Below are positions 35,338 through 44,773 of a stretch of 64,000 nt of DNA, in pieces. Every line of letters begins with the position of its first letter. Within the stretch, counting starts at the first letter, position 1. The translations under genes were made by a program, and so were the position numbers. Under the pieces are notes generated by a model. That model searched no databases, was not told where the DNA came from, and saw only the letters and a list, made by a program, of their open reading frames with translations. Source of the DNA: Chitinophaga sp. (GTDB lineage Bacteria > Bacteroidota > Bacteroidia > Chitinophagales > Chitinophagaceae); assembly GCF_017745275.1 (NCBI RefSeq), contig NZ_JAGHZS010000002.1:124001-188000 (forward strand), read 5' to 3'.

Positions 35338-35913
35338 TCAGAAGAAGACAGGAAGATGCCTGAGGGAGGTACGCAGGGTCTTGAGCGCACGGCTCATGTG
35401 GGATTCAACGGTTTTTATGGAAATATTGAGGGTTTCTGCTATCTGCTTTTCACTTAATCCTTTTTCTCTGCTAAGGCGGAAAACGAGCCTGCATTTTTCA
35501 GGCAGGGATTGAACAGTGCTTTCCAGGTCATCCCGTAATTGCTGATAACTAAGCCACTGCTCTGTACTGCTGTCTGTTTCACGCAAATCTATCATTGCCT
35601 GCCGGCTCATTTCATTTTTACGCTTTGCCAGTAATGTAAGGATCTTATATTTAAGTGCGGCGGATATATATGTGTTGAAGGTATGGCGTATCTGTATGTT
35701 TTCAGATCTTTTCCAGATATCCAGGAAGACTTCCTGTACCACCTCCTGGGCATCCATTGTACATTGAAGACGTAGATAGGCGATGGTCACTAATTTCTCC
35801 CAGTAGCGTTCGTAGAGGATGGTAAATGCAACAGCATCGCGATCCAGTTGCAACTTTTGTAACAGTGCTTCATCGCTGTGCTGGCATTTATGTATATCTA
35901 AGTCCCTTAGCAT
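35338..35913 (-). CDS. ECF RNA polymerase sigma factor (FecI-like)
   Basis: A 191-aa ECF sigma factor. Region 2 is seen in AFTILYERYWEKLVTIAYLR and DAQEVVQEVFLDIWKRSE. Region 4 is seen in SLPEKCRLVFRLSREKGLSE followed by IAETLNISIKTVESHMSRA. The upstream sequence has AGGAGG 13 nt before the ATG and TATCTTTA, one base from the -7 consensus. It is the first gene of the minus-strand locus fecR-susC-susD-GH89 and should transcribe susC onward. Confidence 0.94.
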   Translation of the reverse strand: MLRDLDIHKCQHSDEALLQKLQLDRDAVAFTILYERYWEKLVTIAYLRLQCTMDAQEVVQEVFLDIWKRSENIQIRHTFNTYISAALKYKILTLLAKRKNEMSRQAMIDLRETDSSTEQWLSYQQLRDDLESTVQSLPEKCRLVFRLSREKGLSEKQIAETLNISIKTVESHMSRALKTLRTSLRHLPVFF

Positions 35914-36537
35914 TAATGGATATTACCCTCCTATAAATGTAAAGATATTTATAACAATTTCATAGTTCATCTGGAGATTATAAAAGAAACATGTTTTGGT
36001 GAATATCCATTTTAAAGGCGTTTGCATTGTGATAACTGTAAAACATACACTTAAATAGTGAACTATATTTACTTATTGGCTGCGTGCATATTCGGTTAAA
36101 AATAAGTGGCCATAAACGGGAAGTCAGAATAATTTTACGGCGCCAGGCATTCACATATATGTGTAATATTTTAAATGTGTTTGCCTTCAAATACCCAATA
36201 TTCCCATACTTGTACATATCCCTTTTTTGTCCTGCGCCTAATAAGATGGAGAAGGAATGAGATTCAAATTGGAAGCAAGTTATTGCTTCCAGCCAGCTTT
36301 GGGTGGGGCTATTAATGGTAATTTCTCCCGTGGTAACGCTCCCCTTCGTTTACAGTTATTCCTCTATATATGCTTATAACAATTAATAATTATAGTTAAT
36401 ACGAATTTATTTATTAAATAATAATATTTGTTACTAATTTATGCAGCAGAATTGACAGCCATTGGCTTTTGGAAACCTGGCTTTTTTCTAGCCATATAAA
36501 TTATATTCCACGATATGATTTATATAAAAGAAGAAAT
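35914..36537. promoter_or_regulatory. Divergent intergenic region between two sigma-factor loci
   Basis: 624 bases, strongly A+T-rich, between the two back-to-back ECF sigma genes. It contains a perfect 8-bp hairpin GGAAGCAA-gtta-TTGCTTCC at 36271-36290, and ATAATATTTG near 36421-36430, one base from a -7 box for the plus-strand locus. A minus-strand frame at 35978-36217 is open for 79 codons but has low-complexity basic composition and no motif; I do not count it as a gene. No shared operator was recognised. Confidence 0.5.
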
Positions 36538-37131
36538 ATGACTATACTAGATGCTGAATTGGTAGCGCGATTACAAAACCACGAAGTAAGCGCCTTCGAT
36601 GCCTTGTACTGGAAATATCATCAGGCGGTGTACCGTAATATTTTCAAGTTTGTGAAAGATGAGGTGGTAACAGAAGATATCTTGCAGGACGTATTTGCGC
36701 GACTGTGGGAAAAAAGACAGGATATACAATCGGACCAATCCGTTGGCGGATGGCTGTTTGTGATCAGCTTTAACATGTGTGTATCTTTTGTAAGGAAAAA
36801 GCTACGTGAACAGGCTTTTCACAAAAACATTTTCCAGGCCAATGCGGATGATCCGGTAGCTATTGAGCGAAAGAACATTGACGAAGAACAGTATCTTTTG
36901 CTGGAACAAGCCATTTCAAAATTATCTCCTAAAAAAAGAACGATTGTTACCCGCTGTAAACTGGAAGGTAAAACGTATGAAGAAGTAGCCCATGAACTTA
37001 ATATCTCCCGGAATACAGTAAAAGAACATCTATCAGCTGCGATGATCAAACTAAATGATTATATGCAGCGCAACGGGGACCATAAGTATATTGTGCTGCT
37101 GCTCCTGTTTCTAAATTACCATGATTCTTAA
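36538..37131 (+). CDS. ECF RNA polymerase sigma factor (FecI-like)
   Basis: A 197-aa ECF sigma factor. Region 2: ALYWKYHQAVYRNIFKFVKD and ILQDVFARLWEKRQDI. Region 4: LSPKKRTIVTRCKLEGKTYE and VAHELNISRNTVKEHLSAAM. It ends in a hydrophobic stretch (YIVLLLLFLNYHDS), seen in some Bacteroidota sigma factors. ATG 36538 is preferred; the 23 residues upstream in the open frame do not fit the family. It begins the plus-strand locus, with its FecR partner 118 nt downstream. Confidence 0.93.
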   Translation: MTILDAELVARLQNHEVSAFDALYWKYHQAVYRNIFKFVKDEVVTEDILQDVFARLWEKRQDIQSDQSVGGWLFVISFNMCVSFVRKKLREQAFHKNIFQANADDPVAIERKNIDEEQYLLLEQAISKLSPKKRTIVTRCKLEGKTYEEVAHELNISRNTVKEHLSAAMIKLNDYMQRNGDHKYIVLLLLFLNYHDS

Positions 37132-37249
37132 TCCATGCCAGTGGATTTTATATTATCTTTTAATTAATATTTCAATTTTCAAAAAAAGTTTGAAAAAAGA
37201 CCCACCCTTTTTTATCAACTGCGCGTATTTAGATTAAACCATCACGCTA

Positions 37250-38257
37250 GTGCTCAACAGAAAGGAATATCTCAAACAATTACTAACGAAGGATATGTGG
37301 ACTGCCGCAGAGCAGGAGTGGATGGCGGATTACCTGGAGGCCAACGATCTTTCAGAGCTGGAAATGGTAGCCACCTCGTATTTTGAAGCTGACCTGTTAA
37401 CCGTAAAGCAGATATTGGATAAACGCCTGTCTGAACGGATGCTGAAAAATATCCATCAGCGTATAGGCGTCAGCGATAGTTCTTTTAAAGGTGTATTCCG
37501 TTTATATAAACAAAAAATAGCCGTGGCAGCCATGGTGTTGCTATTGGCAGGCGGTGCCTGGTTAATGCTATGGAAGGAACGGGGGAAACAAAAGGTATTT
37601 GCCACTACCACAGAGCGACAAACAATAAAGCTGCCGGACGGCTCTGTTGTTCACCTCGAGAAAGCTTCCAGCATCAGCTTTCCGGAGGAGTTTAACGGCA
37701 AGAACCGGGAAGTAGTTTTAAAGGGAGAAGCCTTTTTTGAAATCAACCATGACGCGAAACATCCTTTTATTATTTCTTCTTCGCTGATAAATACCACCGT
37801 ATTAGGTACTTCCTTTAATATGGAAGTATACGGAGAAAATAGGGCCAGGGTAGTGGTAGTGTCAGGGATGGTACAGGTAAACACACACGGAAACCAGGTC
37901 CGCAAAAATGGACAACTGGTACTAACAGCCAATAAAGGCGCATTGTATAACCCGGTATCGCAAGATTTGCGGTTACAGGATGCCACCGAAGATGCCAGGT
38001 TTTTTACGCAGAAAATGAGTGGTAAATTTATTTATAAAGGAGATCCTTTATCTAAGGTTGCTACAGACCTGCAAAGATATTATAACGTACCCGTAGTAAC
38101 AGATCAGCAGTCTGCACAGTGCAGGTTTTATGGATCCTTTAATACAACAGATGATTTAGATAAAGCGCTTGCGCTAATTGCATTTTCATTAGATACCAAA
38201 GTCAGGAAAGACAGTGCCGGCAATGGATACATTATCGTTGGTGGTAATTGTAAATAG
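37250..38257 (+). CDS. FecR-family anti-sigma factor
   Basis: This 335-aa membrane regulator starts at GTG. The cytoplasmic N-terminal part is about 1-85. One transmembrane helix (IAVAAMVLLLAGGAWLMLW) follows. The periplasmic FecR domain contains QTIKLPDGSVVHLEKASSIS, VVLKGEAFFEINHDAKHPF and TVLGTSFNMEVYG. The C-terminal DUF4974 domain is FIYKGDPLSKVATDLQRYY and onward. It pairs with the sigma factor just upstream and, through the STN domain, with the SusC encoded 406 nt downstream. Confidence 0.93.
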   Translation: MLNRKEYLKQLLTKDMWTAAEQEWMADYLEANDLSELEMVATSYFEADLLTVKQILDKRLSERMLKNIHQRIGVSDSSFKGVFRLYKQKIAVAAMVLLLAGGAWLMLWKERGKQKVFATTTERQTIKLPDGSVVHLEKASSISFPEEFNGKNREVVLKGEAFFEINHDAKHPFIISSSLINTTVLGTSFNMEVYGENRARVVVVSGMVQVNTHGNQVRKNGQLVLTANKGALYNPVSQDLRLQDATEDARFFTQKMSGKFIYKGDPLSKVATDLQRYYNVPVVTDQQSAQCRFYGSFNTTDDLDKALALIAFSLDTKVRKDSAGNGYIIVGGNCK

Positions 38258-38663
38258 AAAGAACAACCGAAATATCGTTAACCAAATTATATTCAAGATG
38301 AACTGCTATCAACAAAACTGAGCCCGATTCTAAGAAAGAAAATATTATAAGTTGGTATACTATCCTGGTGGCCTTTAGCCTGAATGAACTTCATGCTGGT
38401 TAACTGATTGATCAAATGTAACACATTGGATCAGATGGGTGCCTGTTGCCTATGCTTACCATAGCTATTGACTGTAACATAATTTCAACCAAAAACTACA
38501 TCGCACATGATACCAAATAATCCTTTATTGTCCGGCTAACAATTGCCATCATATGATTGATTAAAAATGCTGCTGTTCATGCAGCAGACATGCTATTGCC
38601 CGGTTTCAGCCTGAAGCCGGAACGGAGATCCTATGGCCCGAACGAAACCAATAAAATATACTT
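38258..38663 (+). promoter_or_regulatory. Regulatory gap upstream of the second susC, with dyad and two hairpins
   Basis: 406 bases without a gene, between fecR and susC, where the sigma-dependent promoter should lie. It contains a dyad TGATCAAATGT-aac-ACATTGGATCA at 38409-38433 (11-bp arms, one mismatch). A stem CTGCTG/CAGCAG lies at 38570-38587. A near-perfect stem CCGGTTTCAG/CTGAAGCCGG lies at 38600-38620, about 45 nt before the susC ATG. The last two could form a leader structure that controls susC expression. No TAnnTTTG box was found, which fits use of an alternative sigma factor. Confidence 0.45.
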
Positions 38664-41600
38664 ATGTTCCGCAAAAAAAAGTCATTTATTTATTGTTTAC
38701 TACTTCTGCTTGCAGTAACAAAAACCTATGCCAGGAATGGGTTACAGGATGCACTTGACAAAAAGATCACCATTGAATTAAAGAATGTTATTCTTAAAGA
38801 TGCATTGGAAAAAATCGGGAATCTTGCTGAAGTATCCTTTGTATTTGTAAGCAACGAGGCGCTGGATGTTAATAAGGTGAGTGTGAATGCACATAACGAA
38901 AAAGTAGGTGATCTGCTCGATAAACTGCTTACTCCTTACTCTCTTTCCTATAGTGTGATGTACGACCGGGTAGTCATCAAACATGATAACAGCAAAAAGC
39001 CCGCTTCTTTATCTGTAACTGGTACACTGATGCGTATATCCCTTCCCGTTACAGATGTAAAGGGGGTGGTGACCAATGAAAAGAAAGAGCTCCTGCCAGG
39101 TGTAAGTGTCATGATCAAAGGCACTTCCCGTGGTGTAACCACTAATGACAAAGGTGTATTTGAGTTAAAGAAAGTAGCCAATGACGCCATCCTGGTATTT
39201 AATTATACCGGCTACAAAACAGAAGAAATCAGTGTTGCGTCTTTCAGAAGTGGTGCGCTGACCATTGTACTGAAAGAAAAGCCGACCCGCCTCCAGGAAG
39301 TGATAGTCACCGGTTTCCAGAGCATCGATAAAACAAAATTCTCCGGTGCCGCCACCCGGCTGAAAGGCGAAGATGTGAAAATTGACGGGCTCACCGATGT
39401 AAGCCGTATGCTGGAAGGACGGGTTGCCGGCGTAGCTATCCAAAATGTTTCCGGTACTTTTGGTACCGCGCCTAAAGTACGTATCCGTGGAGCTACTTCC
39501 ATCAATGGCGATAACAAGCCATTGTGGGTAGTAGATGGAGTAGTGCTGGAAGATGTGGTCAATATCTCCAACGACCAGCTCTCCAGCGGCGACCCTACCA
39601 CTTTGCTGGGCTCCGCAGTGGCCGGCCTTAATTCCAACGATATCGAAAGTTTCGATATCTTAAAAGACGCTGCAGCAGCGGCTTTGTACGGTGCCCGCGC
39701 CATGAACGGGGTAGTAGTGATCACTACAAAAAAAGGTCGTGCAGGCAAGCCCGTTATTAATTACAGCGGCAACTTCAGCACACAACTGAAACCCAACTAC
39801 AACAACTTTAATATTATGAACTCCGGGCAGCAGATGTCCGTACTGGCCGAACTGGAAAGGAAAGGTATCCTCAATTCAGATATCCTCTCCCAGGGTGACA
39901 TCGGGGTGTTCGGCAAATTATACGAAAAGCTCGATGCTGATGCTAACGGAAATTTCCCCGTAGAAAACGACCCTGAACACCGCAAGGCATTTTTATTGCG
40001 CTACGCCAACGCTAACACCGACTGGTTTGGCCTCCTCTTCCGGAATAACTTTGTACAGGAACATTCACTCAGTATTTCCTCAGGAACGGATAAAGCGCAA
40101 TCCTATTTCTCCACCAGTTTTTACAGTGATAACGGATGGACGCTGGCGGATAAAGTTACCCGTTATACACTGAACTACCGGAATAGTTATAAACTGTCCG
40201 ACAGGCTCTCCGCCGGATTCTCTACACTCGCCTCTGTTCGCCGTCAGAAAGCTCCCGGCGCACTCACACGCAGCAGTAATCCTGTAGAAGGCCAGTACGA
40301 CCGCGATTTCGATATCAACCCTTTCAGTTACTCCCTCAATACCAGCCGCACACTGACTGCCTATGATGAAAACGGAAAGCTGGAATATTTCAGACGAAAT
40401 TATGCGCCGTTCAATATCATCAACGAACTGGAAAATAATTACCTCAACCTTAATATGATGGACCTCCGTTTACAGGGAGATTTGTCGTGGAAACTGACGA
40501 AAAATATCCGCTACGAATTTACCGGCGCTATCCGGTATGTGAAATCTTCGAGGGAACACCAGATTACGGAAAATGCCAACATGGCGAACGCCTACCGCGC
40601 AGCCGGCAATGCCACCATTGCTGAAAGAAATAAATTTTTATACCGCGATCCGGATAACCCGGACGCTTTGCCGGTAATAGTATTACCTGCCGGCGGTTTC
40701 TATAACCGTACCGAAGACCAGCTGTTGAACTACGACTTTCGTAATGGCATCAATTACGCTGATACCTTCGCGCAAAAACATCATCTCAACATACTGGTAG
40801 GACAACAAGTAAAATATGCTGACCGCCAGAATGCATCCAACACCGGTTATGGCTATCAATACGACAACGGCGGCGCCACCTTTACCGATTACCGCATTCT
40901 CAAACAAACCATTGAAAGTAATTTCCCCTACTTCGGTATGGGCAGAGACTACGACCGTTTCGCCGCATTTTATGCTACCGGTACTTACGCCTTCAATAAC
41001 AAATACAACTTCACGGCCACCGGCCGTTACGATGGTTCCAACCGTCTCGGGCAATCCCGCAAGGCCCGCTGGCTTCCTACCTGGAGCCTGGCCGGCTCCT
41101 GGAATATAGACAGGGAAGCTTTTGCTGAAAGGATCCGCCAACTGGACTATCTGACCCTTCGCGCCAGCTACGGCTTAACCGCCAGTATGGGGCCCGCTAC
41201 CAATTCCAACATCGTATATCAAACCGTGAATACCAACCGCCCTCATCTCACAGAAGTGGAATCTGTTATCCGGTTATCGCATTTACAAAATGACGATCTC
41301 ACCTGGGAGAAATTATACACCACCAACATCGGGATCGACGGCGGATTCTTTAATAACCGCCTCAACTTCAGCATCGATGCCTATACGCGTAAAAGCTTCG
41401 ACCTGATCAGCCGTATCAAAACTTCCGGCATCGGTGGTGAAATGTTTAAAGCTGCCAACTATGCCGACATGGATTCTAAAGGATTGGAAGTAATGATAGG
41501 GGGAGATGTGATCCGTGCTAAAAACTGGAACTGGAAATCCAGCGCTACTTTTGGTTACAGCACCAACAAAATTACCAACGCAAAAAATATCCCGGGTATT

Positions 41601-42305
41601 TTCGACCTCGTAGTTGCCGAAGGCGGTAACACAGAAGGATACCCGGTACACAGTCTTTTCTCTCTCCAATATACTGGTCTTGATCCAAAATCAGGCGCTC
41701 CTTCATTTATTAACCAAAATGGCGTAAAGAGCGCTGACGTAGACCTGCAATCGTTAAACACCAGTCACCTTGTATACCAGGGACCGGTAGATCCTCCAAT
41801 CACAGGCGGTTTCTCCAATACTTTCCGCTATAAAGCTTTATCGCTGAATATATTTTTTACTTACCAGTTTGGCAATAAGATCCGTTTGTATCCAGCCTTT
41901 AAAACCAGCTACTCTGACCTCGACGCCATGCCGAAGGAATTCTATGACCGCTGGGTAATGCCGGGCGATGAAGGTTCGACACATGTTCCATCTATATTGG
42001 ATGCTTTTGAACAAATACTACTCCGGGGCGCTCATCCTTATAACAATTACAACTACTCTACGGAAAGAGTGGCCAAAGGGGATTTTATCCGCCTGAAAAC
42101 TATATCGCTGACTTATCAGTTGCCTGCAGCGCTCACGAGGCGTGCCGGGTTGAGCAACATCGCAGTAAGCGCTGCTGCCATCAATCCATGGCTGCTCTAC
42201 GCAGATAAAAAGCTGCAGGGTCAGGATCCGGAGTTCTTCAATGCCGGTGGTGTGGCACAGCCTATTCAGAAGCAATTCACATTTTCATTAAAAGTGGGTA
42301 TTTAA
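38664..42305 (+). CDS. SusC/RagA TonB-dependent transporter with STN signalling domain
   Basis: A 1213-aa outer membrane importer. Signal peptide about 1-23; STN domain about 30-110 (ITIELKNVILKDALEKIGNL, DRVVIKHD); carboxypeptidase-regulatory-like domain (VKGVVTNEKKELLPGVSVMI); plug with LQEVIVTGFQSIDKTKFSGA, VRIRGATSING and WVVDGVVLEDV; and a long barrel ending QKQFTFSLKVGI. It is coupled to the SusD gene 10 nt downstream. The STN domain and the adjacent sigma/FecR pair indicate signal transduction at the outer membrane. Accompanying zinc-hydrolase and DUF4302 lipoproteins suggest peptide or protein-derived substrates, not a plain glycan. Confidence 0.94.
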   Translation: MFRKKKSFIYCLLLLLAVTKTYARNGLQDALDKKITIELKNVILKDALEKIGNLAEVSFVFVSNEALDVNKVSVNAHNEKVGDLLDKLLTPYSLSYSVMYDRVVIKHDNSKKPASLSVTGTLMRISLPVTDVKGVVTNEKKELLPGVSVMIKGTSRGVTTNDKGVFELKKVANDAILVFNYTGYKTEEISVASFRSGALTIVLKEKPTRLQEVIVTGFQSIDKTKFSGAATRLKGEDVKIDGLTDVSRMLEGRVAGVAIQNVSGTFGTAPKVRIRGATSINGDNKPLWVVDGVVLEDVVNISNDQLSSGDPTTLLGSAVAGLNSNDIESFDILKDAAAAALYGARAMNGVVVITTKKGRAGKPVINYSGNFSTQLKPNYNNFNIMNSGQQMSVLAELERKGILNSDILSQGDIGVFGKLYEKLDADANGNFPVENDPEHRKAFLLRYANANTDWFGLLFRNNFVQEHSLSISSGTDKAQSYFSTSFYSDNGWTLADKVTRYTLNYRNSYKLSDRLSAGFSTLASVRRQKAPGALTRSSNPVEGQYDRDFDINPFSYSLNTSRTLTAYDENGKLEYFRRNYAPFNIINELENNYLNLNMMDLRLQGDLSWKLTKNIRYEFTGAIRYVKSSREHQITENANMANAYRAAGNATIAERNKFLYRDPDNPDALPVIVLPAGGFYNRTEDQLLNYDFRNGINYADTFAQKHHLNILVGQQVKYADRQNASNTGYGYQYDNGGATFTDYRILKQTIESNFPYFGMGRDYDRFAAFYATGTYAFNNKYNFTATGRYDGSNRLGQSRKARWLPTWSLAGSWNIDREAFAERIRQLDYLTLRASYGLTASMGPATNSNIVYQTVNTNRPHLTEVESVIRLSHLQNDDLTWEKLYTTNIGIDGGFFNNRLNFSIDAYTRKSFDLISRIKTSGIGGEMFKAANYADMDSKGLEVMIGGDVIRAKNWNWKSSATFGYSTNKITNAKNIPGIFDLVVAEGGNTEGYPVHSLFSLQYTGLDPKSGAPSFINQNGVKSADVDLQSLNTSHLVYQGPVDPPITGGFSNTFRYKALSLNIFFTYQFGNKIRLYPAFKTSYSDLDAMPKEFYDRWVMPGDEGSTHVPSILDAFEQILLRGAHPYNNYNYSTERVAKGDFIRLKTISLTYQLPAALTRRAGLSNIAVSAAAINPWLLYADKKLQGQDPEFFNAGGVAQPIQKQFTFSLKVGI

Positions 42306-42315
42306 AAAAGCATAT

Positions 42316-43803
42316 ATGTCAACCTGTTATATAACGTCAATATCTATACGAAAAATAAAACCCGCACTGACTGGCGTATTGGCATTTATCACGCTTATCG
42401 CCGGCGGATGCAAAAAATACCTGGAACAAGTGCCTGACAGCACCTGGACGGATCTCAGCACACCCGCCAAAGTGAGCAAACTTTTAGGCACTGCGTACCC
42501 GCAGGCCAGCTACATTACTATGTGCGAGGCCATGTCGGATAATGTAGGTGATAAAGGGGTAGGTATATACTATCGTCCCAACCAGGATGCTTACACATTT
42601 AATGATATCCAGTGGATCGAAGAAGATTCGCCCGAGGCTTATTGGAAAGGCTGCTATACTGCTATCGCGGCTGCTAACCAGGCGCTGACAGCATGTGAAA
42701 AAGCAGCAGATCCCGCCGCTTATAGCCGTCAGCGGGGAGAGGCTTTACTGGCAAGGGCGTACGCACATTTTATGCTGGTAAATATCTTTGCCAAAAGCTA
42801 TGACGCTGCTACTGCCGCCAATGATCCGGGCATCCCCTATGTTACCGTACCCGAAACTGTGGTAATCAAACAGTATGAACGTAAAACGGTGGCCTATGTA
42901 TATGACATGGTGGAAAAGGATCTGTTATCCGGCCTGTCGCTGATCAACGATGATGCGTATAGTGTTCCCCGTTATCATTTTAACCGGAGTGCAGCTTATG
43001 CATTTGCTACCCGTTTTTATCTTTTTAAGAAAGATTACCCTAAAGTAGTAGCCTATGCCGACCATACCTTTTCCAACAACGACCTGGCCGGCAATATGCG
43101 CCAGTGGAACAGTACCTACAGCAGCATGTCGCCCGCGCAGATCTTCGATTTTTATGCCAACGCCAACGAAAAGGCGAATCTGCTGATCGCGGAAGCGCCG
43201 TCTCTCTGGGGACGCAATGCCGGCCGGCTGCGGTACGACCTGGACTATGTGCATGAGGCACAGATACTGGGCCGTAATGTAACCGGTGGCGCCTGGTCGT
43301 ATCCTTTATACTACTATGGCTCCCAGGATTATTTTGTTCCCAAGCTGTCAGAATACTTCGTGAAAAATTCCGTGAACGCTACTATCGGACAGCCCTATGT
43401 AATGATCCCTTTATTTACTACGGAAGAAGTATTGTTTAACCGCGCAGAAGCCAATGCCTGGCTTAATAACACCAGTGCTGTATTAGCAGACCTCAACCTG
43501 TTTGCCAGCAAACGTATCCGGAATTACAACGCCGCACAACATACTATCACGCTACAGGCCATGAAGCAATTCTACGGTATCACCGATACCAGGGGTGCCT
43601 GTATACGCACCATCCTGGATTTTAAGCGGGCGGAATATGTGCAGGAAGGACAACGCTGGTTTGACCTGCAACGCTACAAAATGCCGGTGACACACATTAC
43701 CAGGGAAGGACAAATACTGGAACTGAAAGCTGACGATAACCGACGCCTGTTCCAGATCCCGGCGGCTGCTACTACTTCCGGAATAGCATTAAATCCAAGA
43801 TAA
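42316..43803 (+). CDS. SusD/RagB-family substrate-binding lipoprotein
   Basis: This 495-aa lipoprotein has a long N-terminus before the lipobox (Ile-Ala-Gly-Gly-Cys near residue 32), then KKYLEQVPDSTWTDLSTPAK. The TPR-like segment contains RGEALLARAYAHFMLVNIFA. The C-terminal SusD region contains FTTEEVLFNRAEANAWLNN and FKRAEYVQEGQRWFDLQRYK. It starts 10 nt after susC and forms the lid of that transporter. The ligand is unknown. Confidence 0.93.
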   Translation: MSTCYITSISIRKIKPALTGVLAFITLIAGGCKKYLEQVPDSTWTDLSTPAKVSKLLGTAYPQASYITMCEAMSDNVGDKGVGIYYRPNQDAYTFNDIQWIEEDSPEAYWKGCYTAIAAANQALTACEKAADPAAYSRQRGEALLARAYAHFMLVNIFAKSYDAATAANDPGIPYVTVPETVVIKQYERKTVAYVYDMVEKDLLSGLSLINDDAYSVPRYHFNRSAAYAFATRFYLFKKDYPKVVAYADHTFSNNDLAGNMRQWNSTYSSMSPAQIFDFYANANEKANLLIAEAPSLWGRNAGRLRYDLDYVHEAQILGRNVTGGAWSYPLYYYGSQDYFVPKLSEYFVKNSVNATIGQPYVMIPLFTTEEVLFNRAEANAWLNNTSAVLADLNLFASKRIRNYNAAQHTITLQAMKQFYGITDTRGACIRTILDFKRAEYVQEGQRWFDLQRYKMPVTHITREGQILELKADDNRRLFQIPAAATTSGIALNPR

Positions 43804-43840
43804 TAACATAGCGATACAACCAACATTAATACATCAACAA

Positions 43841-44740
43841 ATGAAAGCATTATTACTCATCATCCCCCTATGCTTGCTGTTAGCCTGCAGCAAGAAAGAT
43901 GACCCGGGCAAGGTGGAAAATATTCCCGGTCTTGGCGGCGATACCTGGGTGAACTCACCATTGGATAAATGGTTGCACGATACCCTGACCGTGCCTTTCA
44001 ATATTGCGGTAAAATATAAATGGGATCAGTTCGAATTTGAACTGAACAAGACACTGGTACCACCCAAAGAAGAAAAGATAATACCGGTAATGTCGGCCAT
44101 CCAAAAAGTTTGGATGAATACCTATATCGCCGAAGCCGGGGCTGTTTTCTTCAAAAGATATTCTCCCAAATATTTTATCCTGTCTGGCAGCGCCAGTTGG
44201 AACGAAAACGGCACCATTACCCTCGGAACAGCTGAAGGCGGCCGAAAAGTAGTGCTGTACCTCGTCAACGATTTCCTGACAAAAGGAATGGAAGGATACC
44301 AGCTTTCGGATTCTTCCAACGTAAAACAAATGTTCCATGTAATAGAGCATGAGTTTGGCCATATCCTGCATCAGACAGTAATGTACCCTGTTGCTTTTAA
44401 ACGGATCTGCGCAGGATTCTACACCGGCAACTGGAATAACATTTCCGACGAGGATGCCCACCGCGATGGCTTTGTAACAGCCTACTCCATGGCCAGCTTT
44501 GACGAAGATTTCGTAGAGATGGTATCCACTATGCTGGTAGAAGGAAAAACGGGGTTTGATGCCATTGTTAACAGCATCCCGGAAGGCAGCAGCATCAATG
44601 GTGTATCCAAAGCGGAAGCCCAGTCGCGGCTGCGGCAGAAGGAAGCCCTCGTGGTCAGCTATTTCTCCATTGTATGGCATATTGATTTTTACAGTCTTCA
44701 AACACGCACGCGAAGAGAAATCAACCAGTTACTCTATTAA
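43841..44740 (+). CDS. Substrate import-associated zinc metallohydrolase lipoprotein
   Basis: This 299-aa lipoprotein (lipobox Leu-Leu-Ala-Cys near residue 16) has a zinc-hydrolase motif HVIEHEFGHILHQ near residues 166-178, i.e. HExxH. Downstream Asp/Glu residues (NNISDEDAHRDGF, DEDFVEMVSTML) provide possible third ligands. It fits the family described as zinc metallohydrolase lipoproteins found next to SusC/SusD pairs. It should act at the cell surface or periplasm, trimming the substrate before or during import. It lies 37 nt downstream of susD and 33 nt upstream of the DUF4302 gene, the usual neighbours of this family. Confidence 0.87.
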   Translation: MKALLLIIPLCLLLACSKKDDPGKVENIPGLGGDTWVNSPLDKWLHDTLTVPFNIAVKYKWDQFEFELNKTLVPPKEEKIIPVMSAIQKVWMNTYIAEAGAVFFKRYSPKYFILSGSASWNENGTITLGTAEGGRKVVLYLVNDFLTKGMEGYQLSDSSNVKQMFHVIEHEFGHILHQTVMYPVAFKRICAGFYTGNWNNISDEDAHRDGFVTAYSMASFDEDFVEMVSTMLVEGKTGFDAIVNSIPEGSSINGVSKAEAQSRLRQKEALVVSYFSIVWHIDFYSLQTRTRREINQLLY

Positions 44741-44773
44741 AAGCAACGCTCCGCAGAGCGTAAAAATAACAGT

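Noticed and set aside
35978..36217. Minus-strand open frame of 79 codons in the divergent sigma intergenic region
   Set aside because: Composition is that of translated AT-rich DNA (many Lys, Asn, Tyr, Ile), with no motif and no ribosome site, and it lies where promoters are expected.
30534..42305. SusC proteins as siderophore receptors because of the STN/FecR/ECF signalling set
   Set aside because: The SusC plug motifs, adjacent SusD genes and, on the left, a GH89 gene indicate nutrient uptake loci; the same signalling set is common in Bacteroidota glycan and peptide loci.
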